Assembly (NCBI GenBank): GCA_035048495.1 | Contig: CM068552.1 | Coordinates: forward strand, 23,004,154-23,068,153 | DNA from: Euptelea pleiosperma | Taxonomy: Eukaryota; Streptophyta; Magnoliopsida; Ranunculales; Eupteleaceae | Length of the DNA: 64,000 bases | Direction: 5' to 3' | Shown here: positions 11,547 to 23,270 of the stretch, one piece after another | Layout of the letters: each line of letters begins with the position of its first letter | Position numbering within the stretch: the stretch's first letter is position 1 | Made by a program: the position numbers and the translations under genes | The notes under the pieces: generated by a model | The model's database searches: none | What the model was told of the DNA's origin: nothing | Seen by the model: only the letters and a program-made list of their open reading frames with translations

Positions 11547-11707
11547 TGTTAAAGGATATAAAAGTTAATATCTTTTAACAACTTATTTGTGGAACCCTAA
11601 GTGGTGAGACTACCCTTCTCTTTCCATTCTTTATGTTTATTCTCTGTAGAATTTCAAGCCTAAATTTCTATGTCAAAATCTTAATTTACTTTACATGGTA
11701 TTAGAGC
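11547..11707 (+). mobile_element. Copia-type 5' LTR with primer-binding site (remnant or TRIM)
   Basis: About 149 bp beginning TGTTAAAGGATATAAAAG, followed directly by TGGTATTAGAGC (11696-11707), a one-base variant of the initiator-Met primer site. A few hundred bases of non-coding leader follow, but no gag-pol and no partner LTR were seen. Solo/truncated LTR and TRIM-like element are both possible. Confidence 0.55.
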
Positions 11708-11934
11708 ACATGATCCATTAAGTAGGGTCCTATTTTCTTCTTGTTCTTTCCTTCTCTTCTATTTTTCTTTCCTTCTTTGTGAAAATAATAACCTAGGGTC
11801 TAATTGTGAAACCCTAGGTTTTCCAATCGTTTTTTTTTCTTTCCCTTTTTTGGTGGTTCCTACCACCTATACTGTGTGTGGATGTGCAAGCGGTCATTCA
11901 TACAGAAATACCCCTGTGCTATATTAACACCTAT

Positions 11935-12277
11935 GTGACAAGGACACTCCTTTTTTTAAGAATTTTCCATATCGGACACCTTGTCGTATTCACATGCCGG
12001 ACACGTGCCGACACACCTTTTCAAACAAATCTCAATATATTCAAAAATTGTTTCTAGCTATTATTTGTACATGCTTTATGTGATTTTAATGTATATCAGC
12101 TTAATTTAAATTCTTTTTATATTGCATACTTACACGGTCTAAAATATTTAAAAGATATATATTCAGCATAAAGGATGAACTGTACGGACGAGTTGTTGGG
12201 TTTGTCGGGGTCAGCGTGTCTGACACTCCGTATTTGTGTCAGACACCGATGGATGTGTCCATGTCCTTGTTACAAGA
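11935..12277 (+). mobile_element. MITE (copy 1 of a dispersed pair)
   Basis: Ends are imperfect inverted repeats (GTGACAAGGACAC at the left; the reverse complement of the right end reads GTAACAAGGACATGGACAC). The interior shares TTTATGTGATTTTAATGTAT and a GGGGTCAGCGTGTCTGACA-like block with the inverted copy at 61675-61925. No coding capacity. Superfamily not assigned. Confidence 0.6.
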
Positions 12278-12483
12278 TTAACTATAAAAATACACGAAGC
12301 AAAGTCTCACGTACATTTAGAAAACCAATTTAAAGTACTTGTTAATTATAGATAATACCATCATATGCTTGACAATAAAATTGCATATTTTCTGATGAAC
12401 AGTGTCATGATGAACAGTAACTGATGAATGTGCCACGATGAACAGTAATGACGGAGATGGAGATTAGGAGAAGAATCAGAAGT

Positions 12484-12675
12484 GCTCTGATACCATGTGA
12501 GAAAATTTAGGGTTTAATGGAGCAATAGAGGAAAATGAGAAAAGGGAAAGAATGATGAGAGTACAGGAGAAACCAAACTAGGTTAGATAACCCCTAGTCC
12601 GCCTCCATTGTTATTTATAATATACTGACGATGGGGAAGACAAAATACCCCATGCATGTGATCCCATGTACTGCA
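12484..12675 (-). mobile_element. Copia-type LTR with primer-binding site, minus strand
   Basis: The minus strand shows TGGTATCAGAGC (12484-12495) preceded by a roughly 180-bp LTR-like block with TATA-like TTATAAATAAC near 12609-12619. The leader to the left holds repeated GATGAACAGT units. No gag-pol follows. The outer LTR edge is approximate. Confidence 0.5.
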
Positions 12676-12910
12676 TTGAATGCTTTTTCCAAAAGACCAG
12701 GTTTTGATCCCTTCTGTCTCTTTAATTATGCTAAGTTTGGTTCCTCATGTTAAACACAAAAACATGGACAGATTGGTTATCTCCTGTATTAATTTATCCT
12801 TATAAAATTGCATCTCTCTGGTATATTGTTTCCTTTCCCAGCTCATGATTTATTACTTCTCTATTTAAACTAGTGTAGTCATGGTATTCTCATGCCTAGC
12901 CTTCTTGCAG

Positions 12911-13207
12911 ATCACAACTGAGGTTGCTCTGGTGTTGTTATCTTCTGCAACCATTCTCTTCATTATCCCTTTCAGATACATCCTTGCTTTTCTTCTCGTC
13001 GATCTGTTCACGCGGGAGCTTGAGTTCCGGAGAGAAATGGTTTTGAGGTTCATGAGCTTTCTCAAGGAACGTTGGAACACTGTCCCTGCAACACCAGTGA
13101 TTGTGTTACCATTCGAGAGTGATGAAACTGGGTCAGGGAATCCAACTAAGGGTACCAATGATCGAGGCAAATCAGAAACAACACAGGGCAGTGGGAAGTC
13201 CAGATAG
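12911..13207 (+). CDS. C-terminal exon of a DUF639-like membrane protein
   Basis: A strong acceptor (CCTTCTTGCAG, ending 12910) leads into an open exon of 98 codons ending at TAG (13205-13207). It starts ITTEVALVLLSSATILFII, a hydrophobic membrane segment, then RYILAFLLVDLFTRELEF, a basic helix, then RWNTVPATPVIVLPFESDE and a hydrophilic, Gly/Ser/Lys-rich tail. This layout (membrane segment, FTRE-F-RRE block, proline-rich PA-PV motif) matches my memory of the C-terminus of plant DUF639 proteins, whose function is unknown. The exon is intact. Upstream exons were not recognised, so they lie off in large introns or are lost; a gene fragment is possible. Confidence 0.5.
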   Translation: MTTEVALVLLSSATILFIIPFRYILAFLLVDLFTRELEFRREMVLRFMSFLKERWNTVPATPVIVLPFESDETGSGNPTKGTNDRGKSETTQGSGKSR

Positions 13208-13289
13208 AGCTAATTGTTTGATGTTCATTATGTAATATATGTGCATGTACGGGGGCTATATAGTAGTTAAAAACAATGTTTATTCAATC

Positions 13290-13295
13290 AATAAA
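13290..13295 (+). promoter_or_regulatory. Candidate polyadenylation signal
   Basis: AATAAA lies 83 bp after the stop of the DUF639-like exon, in T-rich sequence, a suitable place for the 3' end of that transcript. Confidence 0.35.
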
Positions 13296-13477
13296 TCAGC
13301 GACCATATCTTAATTTTTGTCTTCGAGTAATATTCTTGCAATTCCTTGTTTAGAAAATTGAACCGTCTTTCCTTTTCAAATAATGATAATTGTAATCTTT
13401 TCCAAGCACCATTGATATTACTCCAGTTGATTTCAGGGGATATTTTGAAATGCAGGTACTTGCAGCAATAGGCGCAC

Positions 13478-13577
13478 ATTCAGAACTTGCCACAAGAACC
13501 CTATTCACTATCTGCCATGGAGTCCAAGGTCCAAAATCAGGCCAGGTCTAACATTGGCCTGGTGGCAAGTTCTGAAT
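13478..13577. repeat. Hairpin with perfect 16-bp arms
   Basis: ATTCAGAACTTGCCAC (13478-13493) and its exact reverse complement (13562-13577). Inside lies a second inverted pair around AGGCCA/TGGCCT (about 13539-13560). It may be a tiny MITE; no duplication of flanking bases was evident. Confidence 0.6.
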
Positions 13578-14140
13578 ACATGTAAAAGGTTCTTTATGGA
13601 CTGGACGTCTTAACCTCATATCTCTACCCTATCACCTCATTGATTCGGGAGAGAGTAAGGTTTTGAGGCAAAAACTTGTGGAAGGCTGGCTAACACAAGA
13701 TCAAGTACAAAACTAAATTTCGAAAATCAACTCAAATTTTTGCTAAAAGTAGAGTTGACTTGTGGTGTCAAGTTCTGTAAATTAACTTTAATTGACAAGT
13801 TTTCATTTTTGCAATTTTTAATCATTTCAAATTCTTAAAAGTAGAATTAATCAAGTTCAGTTTTTCTAGTAAAAGAAATACTCCATATGCAGTCTTGCAT
13901 ATAGTTGCTTTCAAAATTAACACAAAGTTGAGGGAAGGGAGGGATAGCCACTTAATGCAATAAATGATTCAGCTCATGAGGAGCTTTCAACAGTGGATGT
14001 AGGTGTTTCATGGAACCACTATAAATATTGTCTTGTGAATTTGTTGATTACTTCTTGCTTACAATTCTTTCATGGTTGAATGCTTGCCTTAGTAATCGTG
14101 TTTGATTAAGGTCAAAGTTTTAAATTGGCAATTACTTTTT

Positions 14141-14340
14141 GGGTCGGGCTCCGTTGACAGCCATAAAATGACAGGATTCTGTACAGAACACAAATATGTG
14201 CCACATGGCACACTATTAGAGAACTCTGACCGTATGGATGTTTGGCCAATCCCTAGGTGGACCTACAAACCAAACTTCAGCCTGATATTGTGTCCTGTAG
14301 AGAATCCTGTCATTTTAGGGCTGTCAACGGAGCCTGACCC
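14141..14340. mobile_element. Mutator-like MITE, 200 bp
   Basis: Long terminal inverted repeats (GGGTCGGGCTCCGTTGACAG at the left; the right end is its near-perfect reverse complement) flanked by the exact 9-bp duplication TTACTTTTT (14132-14140, 14341-14349). The 9-bp duplication points to Mutator-like transposase. The central part shares ACCGTATGGATGTTTGGCC and flanking bases with 22511-22910, so it is a shorter derivative of that family. Confidence 0.85.
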
Positions 14341-14465
14341 TTACTTTTTATTGGTCATATACACTACACTCTAGGACCTACCTTGCATAGTATATGGCAA
14401 GGGAATTTCAGGTACGACCATAAATTATGCCAAATATCATATTTTCCTCAATCCAATCTAACTAT

Positions 14466-14748
14466 GGTGTACCCTCATAGAAGATGAATCAATGGTTGAT
14501 TTTTGGTGAAGATGATCTATATGTTGAGGAGATCATCCTCTCAAAAATTCAAATCATTCCGATAGTCATAGACTGGTTTAGAATTTGAAGAATTATGGAC
14601 CGTCAATTTTTACCGTGTAACTTGAAAACCACATTTAACGGGGTTAGAAATTTCAGAATGGGCTGATTTTTGTTGGGGTTATCTATATGGTGAGGAGATC
14701 ATCCTCACCAAAAATCAGCCCATTGATTCATCTCTATGAGGGTTCACC
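14466..14748. mobile_element. MITE with repeated GATTTTTGGTGA motif
   Basis: Inverted ends: ACCCTCATAG-AGATGAATCAATGG near 14470, and its complement at 14722-14743. The arms carry GATTTTTGGTGA and ATGATCT. The same motifs recur at 22979-23270. Exact edges and duplication unclear. Confidence 0.65.
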
Positions 14749-16375
14749 AAGGTGTTGGTCAAAACTGTTGGTCACCGGAACCCGACCCAAAAAAGAGGAT
14801 CCACTATCATAAGATTGCCAAAGAAGAGACAGAACTACAGCCACAATCAGAATAATAAATGCAGGATGAGTAGGTTGAGGTATCAAGCACGGCTCTTCAA
14901 GATCGGATCATTTTCACATCTAAAATGGTACTTAGACTAAGATCATGTACTATGATGCAACTCAGAGCTAAGTCTGGATATAGGTCGTTGCATTCAACAT
15001 GAAATTGGATCTGAATCTACTTAAATTCAACCTGGTGTCAAATCTGGGTCTCCTTTATAAATTAAAAAAAAGGACTAATCTCAAGCCGACACATGTCATC
15101 CTGAACCTGATTGATATGTGTCACACCTCAATCCCGAGAATACCAAATCCGACCCGTTACATCTTGGTCTGACCCAAAGTCTGCAACCAAGACCCATGGT
15201 TTCGAAGGTCATGACGTAAGGTTAAAGTAAAAGTCCAGAAGTATCCAGTTGTGCCATTGCTAGGTTCCGAAATACACAAGCTAATAAATAAAAGCCCATT
15301 CCTAACGTGCCATCTCAACTAAAAAAATCAAATAATTGAAGACCATTGGAAAAATAGTGTAGAAATCGGAATATCTAACTAATGGATACGAACAAACCTA
15401 TTTCAAAAACTTGTAGAACCTATCGGTCTTGCAGAAGCTCCTGAGAACTAAATTCTTAAGAGTTAGAAAACCTACCACCTATATCTAGAAACTAGACTTA
15501 AAGATCTAATATATGGGTACAATAAGGGGTGTTTTTTCCACAAAAATGAAGAAGGTAGAAATATTAATTCCGATGTACAGAAATAGAGCTGACACCATCT
15601 TAGTGTCTGATTCTTAGAAGAAAAAAACACAGAAACCCTATTGGGGCTGACGACCCAAATCGAGAAAGAAGAAAGATAGGGGGATCTACTGGAACTTTCT
15701 TAAGAGGTCTTTTAGAAGAAATTTTAAAAGATGGGGAGTCTCGAAGTTGTACTTCAGAGCTTTAAAGGCAGAAACCTCCTACAGAAAACAAATCATATAA
15801 AATTGTCTAGTTATCTAAATCAGGTGATTTCATAGCAACTTGAAAGATAACTGATAAATCTATAACTTTTATGTTCTAATGTAAAACAAAAAATAAACAG
15901 AACAAACCCCAAAAACATAACAACAGGATTTTTACAGAAAAATAGTCAAAAAATAGAACATAAACAGTGACTTGTAAATAGCAACATGTGAAGCATTAAA
16001 ACTAACTTCCAATTCATACAAAACTGAATCAAAATCGTCCAATAACTGCAAAAGACATGAAATAAAACCTAACTATTACAATTGCATAATTAAAATTCTC
16101 AATACATGGTCTTAAGCATAAATTAAAATAAACTAAAACTTTGTCGACTTCACCTGACTAGCCATGCACTCTGTTGAGTAAATCTGAAACATGTAAGTGG
16201 GGGAATGAGATGAGAAGCTCAGTAGGTGCACTCCACTACCCATGTATCTATGGGGATGAGCGGTTAACCACGGAAAACAATATCAAAAATCACAATACCG
16301 AAAATATAATTTTAGAAGAAAAATGAAGCATTAGTAAATAATAACATTGATTCACCAGTAATACAATCCGGTGAA
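14749..16375. other. Unclassified repeat-like sequence, no gene
   Basis: No coding capacity. The start of a block near 15117 (TGTGTCACACCTCAATCCC) and phrases such as TGAGAAGCTCAGTAGGTGC near 16211 remind me of LTRs of plant Ty3/gypsy elements, but no primer-binding site, polypurine tract or partner LTR could be set, so I do not call an element. Confidence 0.3.
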
Positions 16376-16383
16376 GCGTAACC

Positions 16384-16712
16384 TAGGGCTGCAACTTGGG
16401 CAGGCTCAACCCGACTTTGATTGGGTTTGGGTTGGGTTGACAAGTGTCGGGCTTGGGCTCGGTCCTGAATTCTAAAGCCCGATTAAAACTCGGGTCGGGC
16501 TCGAGCTGAGGTCTTGTGCAACCCGACACAACCCGAGCCCAATCAAGCATTTAAGTACCTAATGAAACCCTAAGTCCCTAACAACTATTCCTCACTTCTT
16601 TGCATCTTTCTCTCTCTCTCTCCCTAGTCCCTCCTTTCCATCCCTCTCTCTCCTAATCCCCTCTCTCTCCCTCCCCAGTGGACAAAGAGAAAGCCGTTGC
16701 CGCCACCTCTGT

Positions 16713-16766
<54 letters not shown>

Positions 16767-17271
16767 TCCCCGGTGGACAAAGGATGTCTAAAGGGCCATC
16801 GCACCAGTCGTCGTTGAATCTGGCGCCGATACATTCGCCGCCATTTACAATAGAGAGTTGGTGAGGGTGCGTGGCTTTCTGACCTTTGCCAAGAGAGGTT
16901 TGAAGTTGGGGAGAAGAAGACTTCCAAGAGGGTTTTTTTGTATTTTAGATCATTTTTGTTCAAAATTTCTATTCTTTGTTTGGATTGATGTGGTATACAT
17001 ATATATTTGTTTAAGAATTGTATCTCTGTTTCGATTTTGGATTTCCAGAGGGGGTCTCACCATAGGGTTAGTTGATTTTTTTTTTTTTTTTGTAAAAACA
17101 ATACAACCCGGCCAACCTGAAGAACCCGACCAACCTGATCGGGTTGGGCTCGAGCTGAGTAATTGAAGCCCGACCTCGGGTTGGGCTCGGGCTCGGGCTG
17201 GAGGGTCTGAAGGTCGGGTTGGGCTTGGGCCAACTCCTAACCCGACCCAACCCACCCAAGTTGCAGCCCTA
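16384..17271. mobile_element. Non-autonomous hAT element, 888 bp
   Basis: Terminal inverted repeats TAGGGCTGCAACTTGGG at both ends, flanked by 8-bp near-duplications GCGTAACC (16376-16383) and GAGTAACC (17272-17279), one base different. Subterminal regions are rich in GGGTTGGG/CCCAACCC words. The interior includes CT microsatellite and short open frames with no similarity. No transposase. Confidence 0.8.
16714..16762. repeat. (CT)n microsatellite
   Basis: A dinucleotide run inside the 888-bp hAT element; the open frames across it on both strands are by-products of the repeat. Confidence 0.9.
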
Positions 17272-17279
17272 GAGTAACC

Positions 17280-17721
17280 TCCTCATTATTAACACAATCC
17301 GAAAGCATAAATATTACCTTTTCCGAAATTCTCATAGCCCAATAGCCTACTAGGCTCTCAACAACCTCCACCACATGGATCCAAATGGTTTAAGGTCTTT
17401 CACCCAAGGGAGCACAAATGCCCTTCTTGCTTACCAAGGCATCCAAAAGGATCATACCCTCTATCCATCAGGGCGTCTAGTTGAAAACCCTCTAACCATT
17501 CCCAACGTGCTTTTTAGCCACCAAGGTAATAAAAAAAACAGCAATAGAGATGCATTGATAATAATAAGAAACCCAAAAAATCCAAACAAACATGTAAAAT
17601 TAATGAAAAAATTATAACTCAAGATTTAACTGGGTGATTGGGCTAAATTTTGGATATGTCTTACTATAGGTAGTAAGCTCACTACCCTCCAGCTCCATGC
17701 TAAGCTCGCTTGTGTGAGGTG
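17280..17721. other. Flank of hAT and CACTA elements, no gene
   Basis: Sequence that continues what lay left of 16376 before the hAT inserted. One open frame at 17375-17617 has no recognisable protein. Confidence 0.3.
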
Positions 17722-18779
17722 CACCACAGGAAAAAAGACTTTCAGCGACGGCCAGAGACTGTCAGTATATGGCTAAAATTTGTCGCTATATGTTATACCG
17801 ACGGCCAGGCCAACCGCCGCTACCCGTCGCTATAAATTTCGTCGGTAAAAGATAACAGCTCAAAAATGCCCGTCGCAAAAACACTTCGTGGATTGAAAAA
17901 TTAATATACCGACAAGCAACACCGTCAGTGTATAGGGCATACAGTCGGTATATACAAATATAATTTTATATTCGTGAAAAAGTTTTACCGAGGGTCAAAG
18001 CCGTCGTTGTAAGCGACATATAGCGACGAAATTTTACTGACCGTCGGTATTAATCACATATAGCGACAGCCACAGACCGTCGGTATATCTCAATTTATTT
18101 ATACTACCAAACCTTTTAGCGATGGCCACTGACCCTTGCTATAACATGTATATACCGACGGCCAGCACATTGACCGTCGCTATAAGATATATAGAGAGAG
18201 GGCCAGATAAGCCGACCGTTGCTATAAGACATATATAGCGACGGTCAGTGGCCATCGCTAAAAGGTTTGGTAGTATAAAAAAAAATTTTAATTTTTTTGC
18301 ATAATTTGTTATACCTGTAATGTATATAATACCGTATTTCTCTATTCCATGTCCATTTAATCAAATCAGAGAGTAAAGAAAATAAAAAATTCAATATCTT
18401 AAATAATTAAATTTCTACAATATTGACTGTTTCAAATTTAACAATGTTATAAAAGTTTCAAAAATCAATCTGGAAGAGTAGAAGACACGATCAATCAGCA
18501 TCTAGGCCCTGCAAAACAAATAAAAGTAAAATAATTAATATATAAAATGTTAAGATTCAATGTAAACGAAACGAAGAATTAAAGTTAAACTTAAAAACCT
18601 TGAAATGTCTAACTGACTACAGATTCCTAACCGGACATCTGTTTTTTAGCCCGTCTCATCCAGCATATTTGTTTCAACACAATACAAGTGTTGTAACGGT
18701 TGGGTATTTTACCGTCGCTATATGTATATTTAGAGACGATTTTGCCTGGCCGTCGCTATAAGTCGAATTTCTTGTAGTG
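17722..18779. mobile_element. Non-autonomous CACTA (En/Spm-type) element, 1.06 kb
   Basis: The right end read inward is CACTACAAGAAATTCGACTT, the classic CACTA terminus; the left end is the degraded CACCACAGGAAAAAAGACTT. A 3-bp duplication GTG flanks it (17719-17721, 18780-18782). Dense subterminal copies of AGCGACGGCCA and CCGTCGGTATA occur in both orientations, as expected for transposase-binding arrays. About 350 bp of AT-rich centre has no coding sequence. Confidence 0.88.
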
Positions 18780-18782
18780 GTG

Positions 18783-21746
18783 GGCAGCATGCCCCTGCTA
18801 GGGGTCTTGGAAAATTTCACAGTTTCATATTTTGTGCAGGTTTCCATGTTGATTTGAGATTAGGAGTTTAGACCTTTTATTTTTTTAAATCTACGTCTAA
18901 TCAAGTTTCCAAAACACTTTTGTTTATATTTTGACATATGGATTTATTGGCAAATTTTAAAAGTTCTACATGCGGATTTTGTTCGCATGCAATGCAATCG
19001 ATCGGTTCTAGAGGGTGGTCGACTACTTGAATAACGCAACCAATTATACAACTCATAAAGCAATAAATGAACACATGATTTTTATGTGGAAACCCTTCAC
19101 GGGAAAAACTACAGAACCTAGTCCTGGTGAAGAAAGTGCACTACAAATAAGTTAAAGGATCAAGACAAGTTTACCCAACGTGACTCTATTCCCACTGAAT
19201 TGACTCTAATCACTAGACGTCTTCAACCGATGTCCTTTGTGGCCCTTGAAAGAGTTATCTACAAGTCGACATCCCATCAATGCCCTCTCCACACGATCTT
19301 TCACCACACATCATCCATCCTAAATCACACAAGATCCATTTTGGATCTCACACCATGTTCAATTTCTGAGCAATTTAAAGTAGAAGGTTTATTGAGTTTG
19401 TGGTTGATCGATCAAACCCGATTCATCCTTAAAAGATAAGATCTCAATAAAAGAGGATGTATCCCATCTCTAAAGCTCCAAGCTCAAAGTAAAATAGGGC
19501 ACTTGATGGCTCTTCAAGTTCATATAGAAGTAGAGATAGATTAGGGTTTAATCATCAATGGGGCTCTCTAGGATTGCTAAGGTTTTCATTTAAAACATCC
19601 CTTTTATAGTAGAAACACTCCCATAGAGAATATTCCTAAATCTAAAGTAGTTATGACTGTAACCGAATTTGGTTATGCAAATCTACGCTTGTCGGATCAA
19701 TTCATTTTATGGTCAGATTGATCTGGCATCTTAGATAGACCGAAGTTTTGTCATGGATCCGTGTCAGATTGATCCAACTAGTGATCATATCGATTCAATC
19801 TCTCAGACAAACGAAGCAATGTTATCTAAGGCCTGTCGAATTGATCCATATTGGATCGATCCGTCCTATACACGGATCAATTCGATTTGTGCACCATAAA
19901 ATGCACAAATCGATCCAATTTCAGATCCAAAGGGCATGAAAACCAACTATAGGCTTAGGTAAAGTTTAGAAAACCATTTTTAAACTATTAATTAGTCTCT
20001 TAAAGAGTTAACTTGTCTCTAGGTCACTTACCATCCTAAGGTATGAGTCGACGAGGCTTTCTCAAGGTCTTTAGTCTTCGCTACAGGCTTTAATTGACAC
20101 AACACTAGCCAGTACTCAAGGTGACACACCTAAACCTATGTCAACGAAATTTTCCAAACACAAAAGTACATGATACATGGACTCTACACTTATTGTTGTC
20201 CAACATATTTTTTTGATAATCTACATTAAATCTGATTTCCATAAATATTCGATAGGTTCATGTTAGCTGAGAAACGAGTTCTCAATGATTTTTGCTAGAC
20301 ACGTAGCTATTTTCTAAAAATCCAGTACCTACACTATTTTGAAATGAATATATAACACCCCAGCCTTAGTTTTGAGATCTTAGACCAAATTTCTAACATG
20401 GCATTTTTTTGTTAGGATTCCAAATTGATATGGTACGTTTGATCTAGACATCGATTGTGGAAGTTATGAATTTTTTATCAACGATTGCTCTTGTGAAGCA
20501 AATGTAGAGTGTTAAGTTGTATTCACATAAACCCCTTTTAAGCATAATGTCGACCCAAATACTTCATTATTAACTTACCTTACACCCTGGGTCCTAAGTC
20601 ATGGATTTAGATTATGGGTGAGGCCGAGGGACATAGATCGGGTCTTGGGCCCTGGGATTAGGGCGTGACAGAGGTGGTGTTATCCCTAACGATGGAGGAT
20701 GTTTATCCATGGTGCGCTAGGCCAGACCATGTCAACCTAGGCTCACTCAAGTACAACCATAGTCTTGAACCCAAGTGATAGCCAAATCAACCCCCATTAA
20801 TACCATTGTTTTCTATGAGTCTCTTCAAGATTCGTGTCATTCTCTTATAGCTACAACTAGAGTATTTTAATAGGTCTTTAATGGTGAGGACAAGACCTTC
20901 TTTCTCTTTGAGAGGGAAGAAGAAGGCACCACAATGTACCTTATTCGAAGCGTTAATTGGTATGCTTAACACCTTTTTAGGGGAGAGAAAACAATCCATA
21001 TCAGGGACCACTTACTTTAGGGGCAAGGACTCGTGACAAAGGATCCCTCAGAATATTGAAAGGCAAGGGATCTGAAACCCTTAGTATCGAGTGCCTTACG
21101 CAACTCTACTGAATTTCCCATTCGAAATCCTACCAATCAAGGATTTTATGCTAAAGTTCCTTTGGGAACCCAACTTGAAAACTCGTGCCTCGAATCAACA
21201 AAGACCCAAGTCCATTATTACTACTCCAATGGTTCTGATCAGGGAATATATCATACTATCCTAACCAATAACACCTAAGGTCCCCCAATGAGGAAAGCAC
21301 CACACACTTTTTGGCTCCCTCTAGAAAGTAGTTTCTGTTCCCATAGCCTTAACAAGGTGAACCCTTAATGCTTCCAGGGATGTAGGGTTACCTTATAAGT
21401 CTCATGTTCCAACTAGGAGGGCAAAACTCGTCCCACCCATGCTGCACAGAAATACACAATATATGTCCCCCAAACTGGGAGCAATAACAATCCACCTTAG
21501 TTCTGATTGGAGGCATCTGCCTACATCCAATGTCCTTAATTAGGAATTGATAAAGGCTAGTTGTAATACCCCCAGGTTTTTCTTGACCCGAATTGATATG
21601 GAAGTTAGTGTAGGCTCATATTGCTTTCTTACTTAAATCCCATTAGGAAGAGGGTTGCATCACTATAAGATAAGACCTCCTAACTTTGTTGGCACTCTTC
21701 CCCTCATCAATCATCTACACAACTCTCTCAAGACACAACAATATTA
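18783..21746. other. Repeat-like sequence without a supported gene
   Basis: Holds a block (about 19000-20160) with many GATCGATCCAAT-like words and the phrase GTGGAAACCCTTCACGGG, seen in plant LTR elements; a block near 20350-20653 ending TTAGGGCGTGACA, like a gypsy LTR end; and a block starting TGTAATACCCCCAGG near 21567. None has a complete set of LTR features, so these are impressions only. Confidence 0.3.
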
Positions 21747-22505
21747 TTATAAAAATCTGAAATAAGGACTAAATGGTTCTTCCAGGTTAGTTAGAAACTC
21801 TAGACTACCAGCCCATGATCTAACCCGTCCCATAAGGGAGATTAGTTCCACGCTTAGCACGAGAATCAAAACTAAAATTAACTTTTGTCCACGTGGGTGT
21901 GATATATATTTTGCTGAATTTAGAAACAGTGCTTTCCCAAGTAGCTTGCACCTCCAAGGAATGCTTCCTTTAGCAAAGGCAGTAACTGTTGCTTCAGTGT
22001 CAGACTCAATCCAAATGTTTTTCCATGCCTTTGAAAGAGCCCAAGAAGCCCCTCTCATGATAGCAAAACATTCAGCAATTAAGTTAGTAACATAACCTAG
22101 ACTCTCAGAGCAACAACCACTCTACCATTGTTGTCGCAAAAAAACTACTCCCAAGCCTTCCCTATTGGGGTTCCCAATGGTCGCCCCATCATAGTTAATC
22201 TTAAAGATACCTAGCTGCGGAGGGATCCACATACATTAATTCATTGATTTGAGGGGCTCTCTTTGGTTTCAAACCGATGCCAAGTTTCTTGAGAATAAAA
22301 AATTCTGGCCCTTTTCTGTTTGAGTGGCAACAAACCTAGTGTCAACCAAAATAGTCCCAATGAGGTTCTTGTCTTCCAAACAACCACCATACAAGATACC
22401 ACCGTAGCGGTCCATAAGTCTTTGATAATCAGGCTACTATCTTTGATAAGTTTGAAAATTTCCTTCCAATTACTAATCGACCTACGGAAATTGTGGACCC
22501 ATATA
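21747..22505 (-). pseudogene. L1-type LINE 3' end remnant with RNase H-like domain
   Basis: On the minus strand the C-terminal RNase H-like domain found in many plant L1 ORF2 proteins: INYDGATIGNPNREG near 22200, an AECFAIMRGASWAL block near 22050, WIESDTEA near 22005, ending near 21747. Upstream (22500-22260) is the weak continuation of the linker from RT. There is a frameshift and a stop around 22110. The remnant is cut at its 5' side next to a Mutator-like MITE. Inactive. Confidence 0.7.
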
Positions 22506-22510
22506 TAAAT

Positions 22511-22910
22511 GGCTCAGGCTCCAATTACCGCCCTAAAATGATGGGCTTCGGTTACATGACACAATATGAGCCACGTGGCACACTCGCTCGTAGAGGACTT
22601 TGACCGTATGGATGTTTGGCCAATCCCTAAGTGGACATACAAATAAAAAATCAGCCTGATTAGTGATTTATAGGCATTGGATTGGACTTATTTTCATGGG
22701 TTGATCTCAACTGTGGGAATTTGAGCAGTATTTGAGGATCAAAGATCCAACGTCTAGAAATCACTAATCAGGTTGATTTTTGGTTTATAGGTCCACCTAG
22801 GGATTGGCCAAACATCCATACGGTCAAGAGTCCTTTAAGAGTGTGCCACGTGGCTCATATTGTGTCCTGTAACTAGAGCCTGTCATTTTAGGGCGGTAAC
22901 TTGAGCCCCC
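22511..22910. mobile_element. Mutator-like foldback MITE, about 400 bp
   Basis: Almost all of it is inverted repeat. The left arm (GGCTCAGGCTCC, TACCGCCCTAAAATGA, AGCCACGTGGCACACTC, ACCGTATGGATGTTTGGCC) is mirrored by the right arm, with a loop of about 85 bp between roughly 22675 and 22757. Flanks are AT-dinucleotide rich and do not give a clear duplication. It belongs with 14141-14340 and 28718-28960. Confidence 0.75.
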
Positions 22911-22978
22911 GACCTATATATATCTAGGGCGGGGATAAAGTTACTAGTGTTTTTTGACTTATAAAATGACACATGGTC

Positions 22979-23270
22979 GTGGGAACCACATGAAGATAAG
23001 TTAAGAGCTGATTTTTGGTGAGGATGATCTTCTCACCGTGGAGATCAACCTCACCAAAAATTAGCAATTTCTAATACTTCTAACCCTATCAAATATGGAC
23101 CTAAATTTAATGGTGAAAATGAATGGTATAAAATTTTTCAACTTGCAATCTACTTTTCATTTGGCTACAAATGTTGGAATGAGCTGATTTTTTGTGTGGT
23201 CGACATCCATGATGAGCATATTATCACCACAAAAAAATCTTCCTTTAACTCATCTACATGTGGGCCCCAT
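22979..23270. mobile_element. MITE related to 14466-14748
   Basis: Inverted ends around GGGAACCACATGAAGAT at the left and ATCTACATGTGGGCCCC at the right, with AGCTGATTTTTGGTGAGGAT in the left arm. The arms carry the same words as the MITE at 14.5 kb. Edges approximate. Confidence 0.6.

Noticed and set aside
13288..13479. Minus-strand open frame after the DUF639-like exon
   Set aside because: Lies in AT-rich 3' flank, with no similarity or splice context.
20350..20653. Gypsy solo LTR ending TTAGGGCGTGACA
   Set aside because: Only the end phrase is suggestive; no inverted TG/CA ends with a duplication and no primer site could be established.
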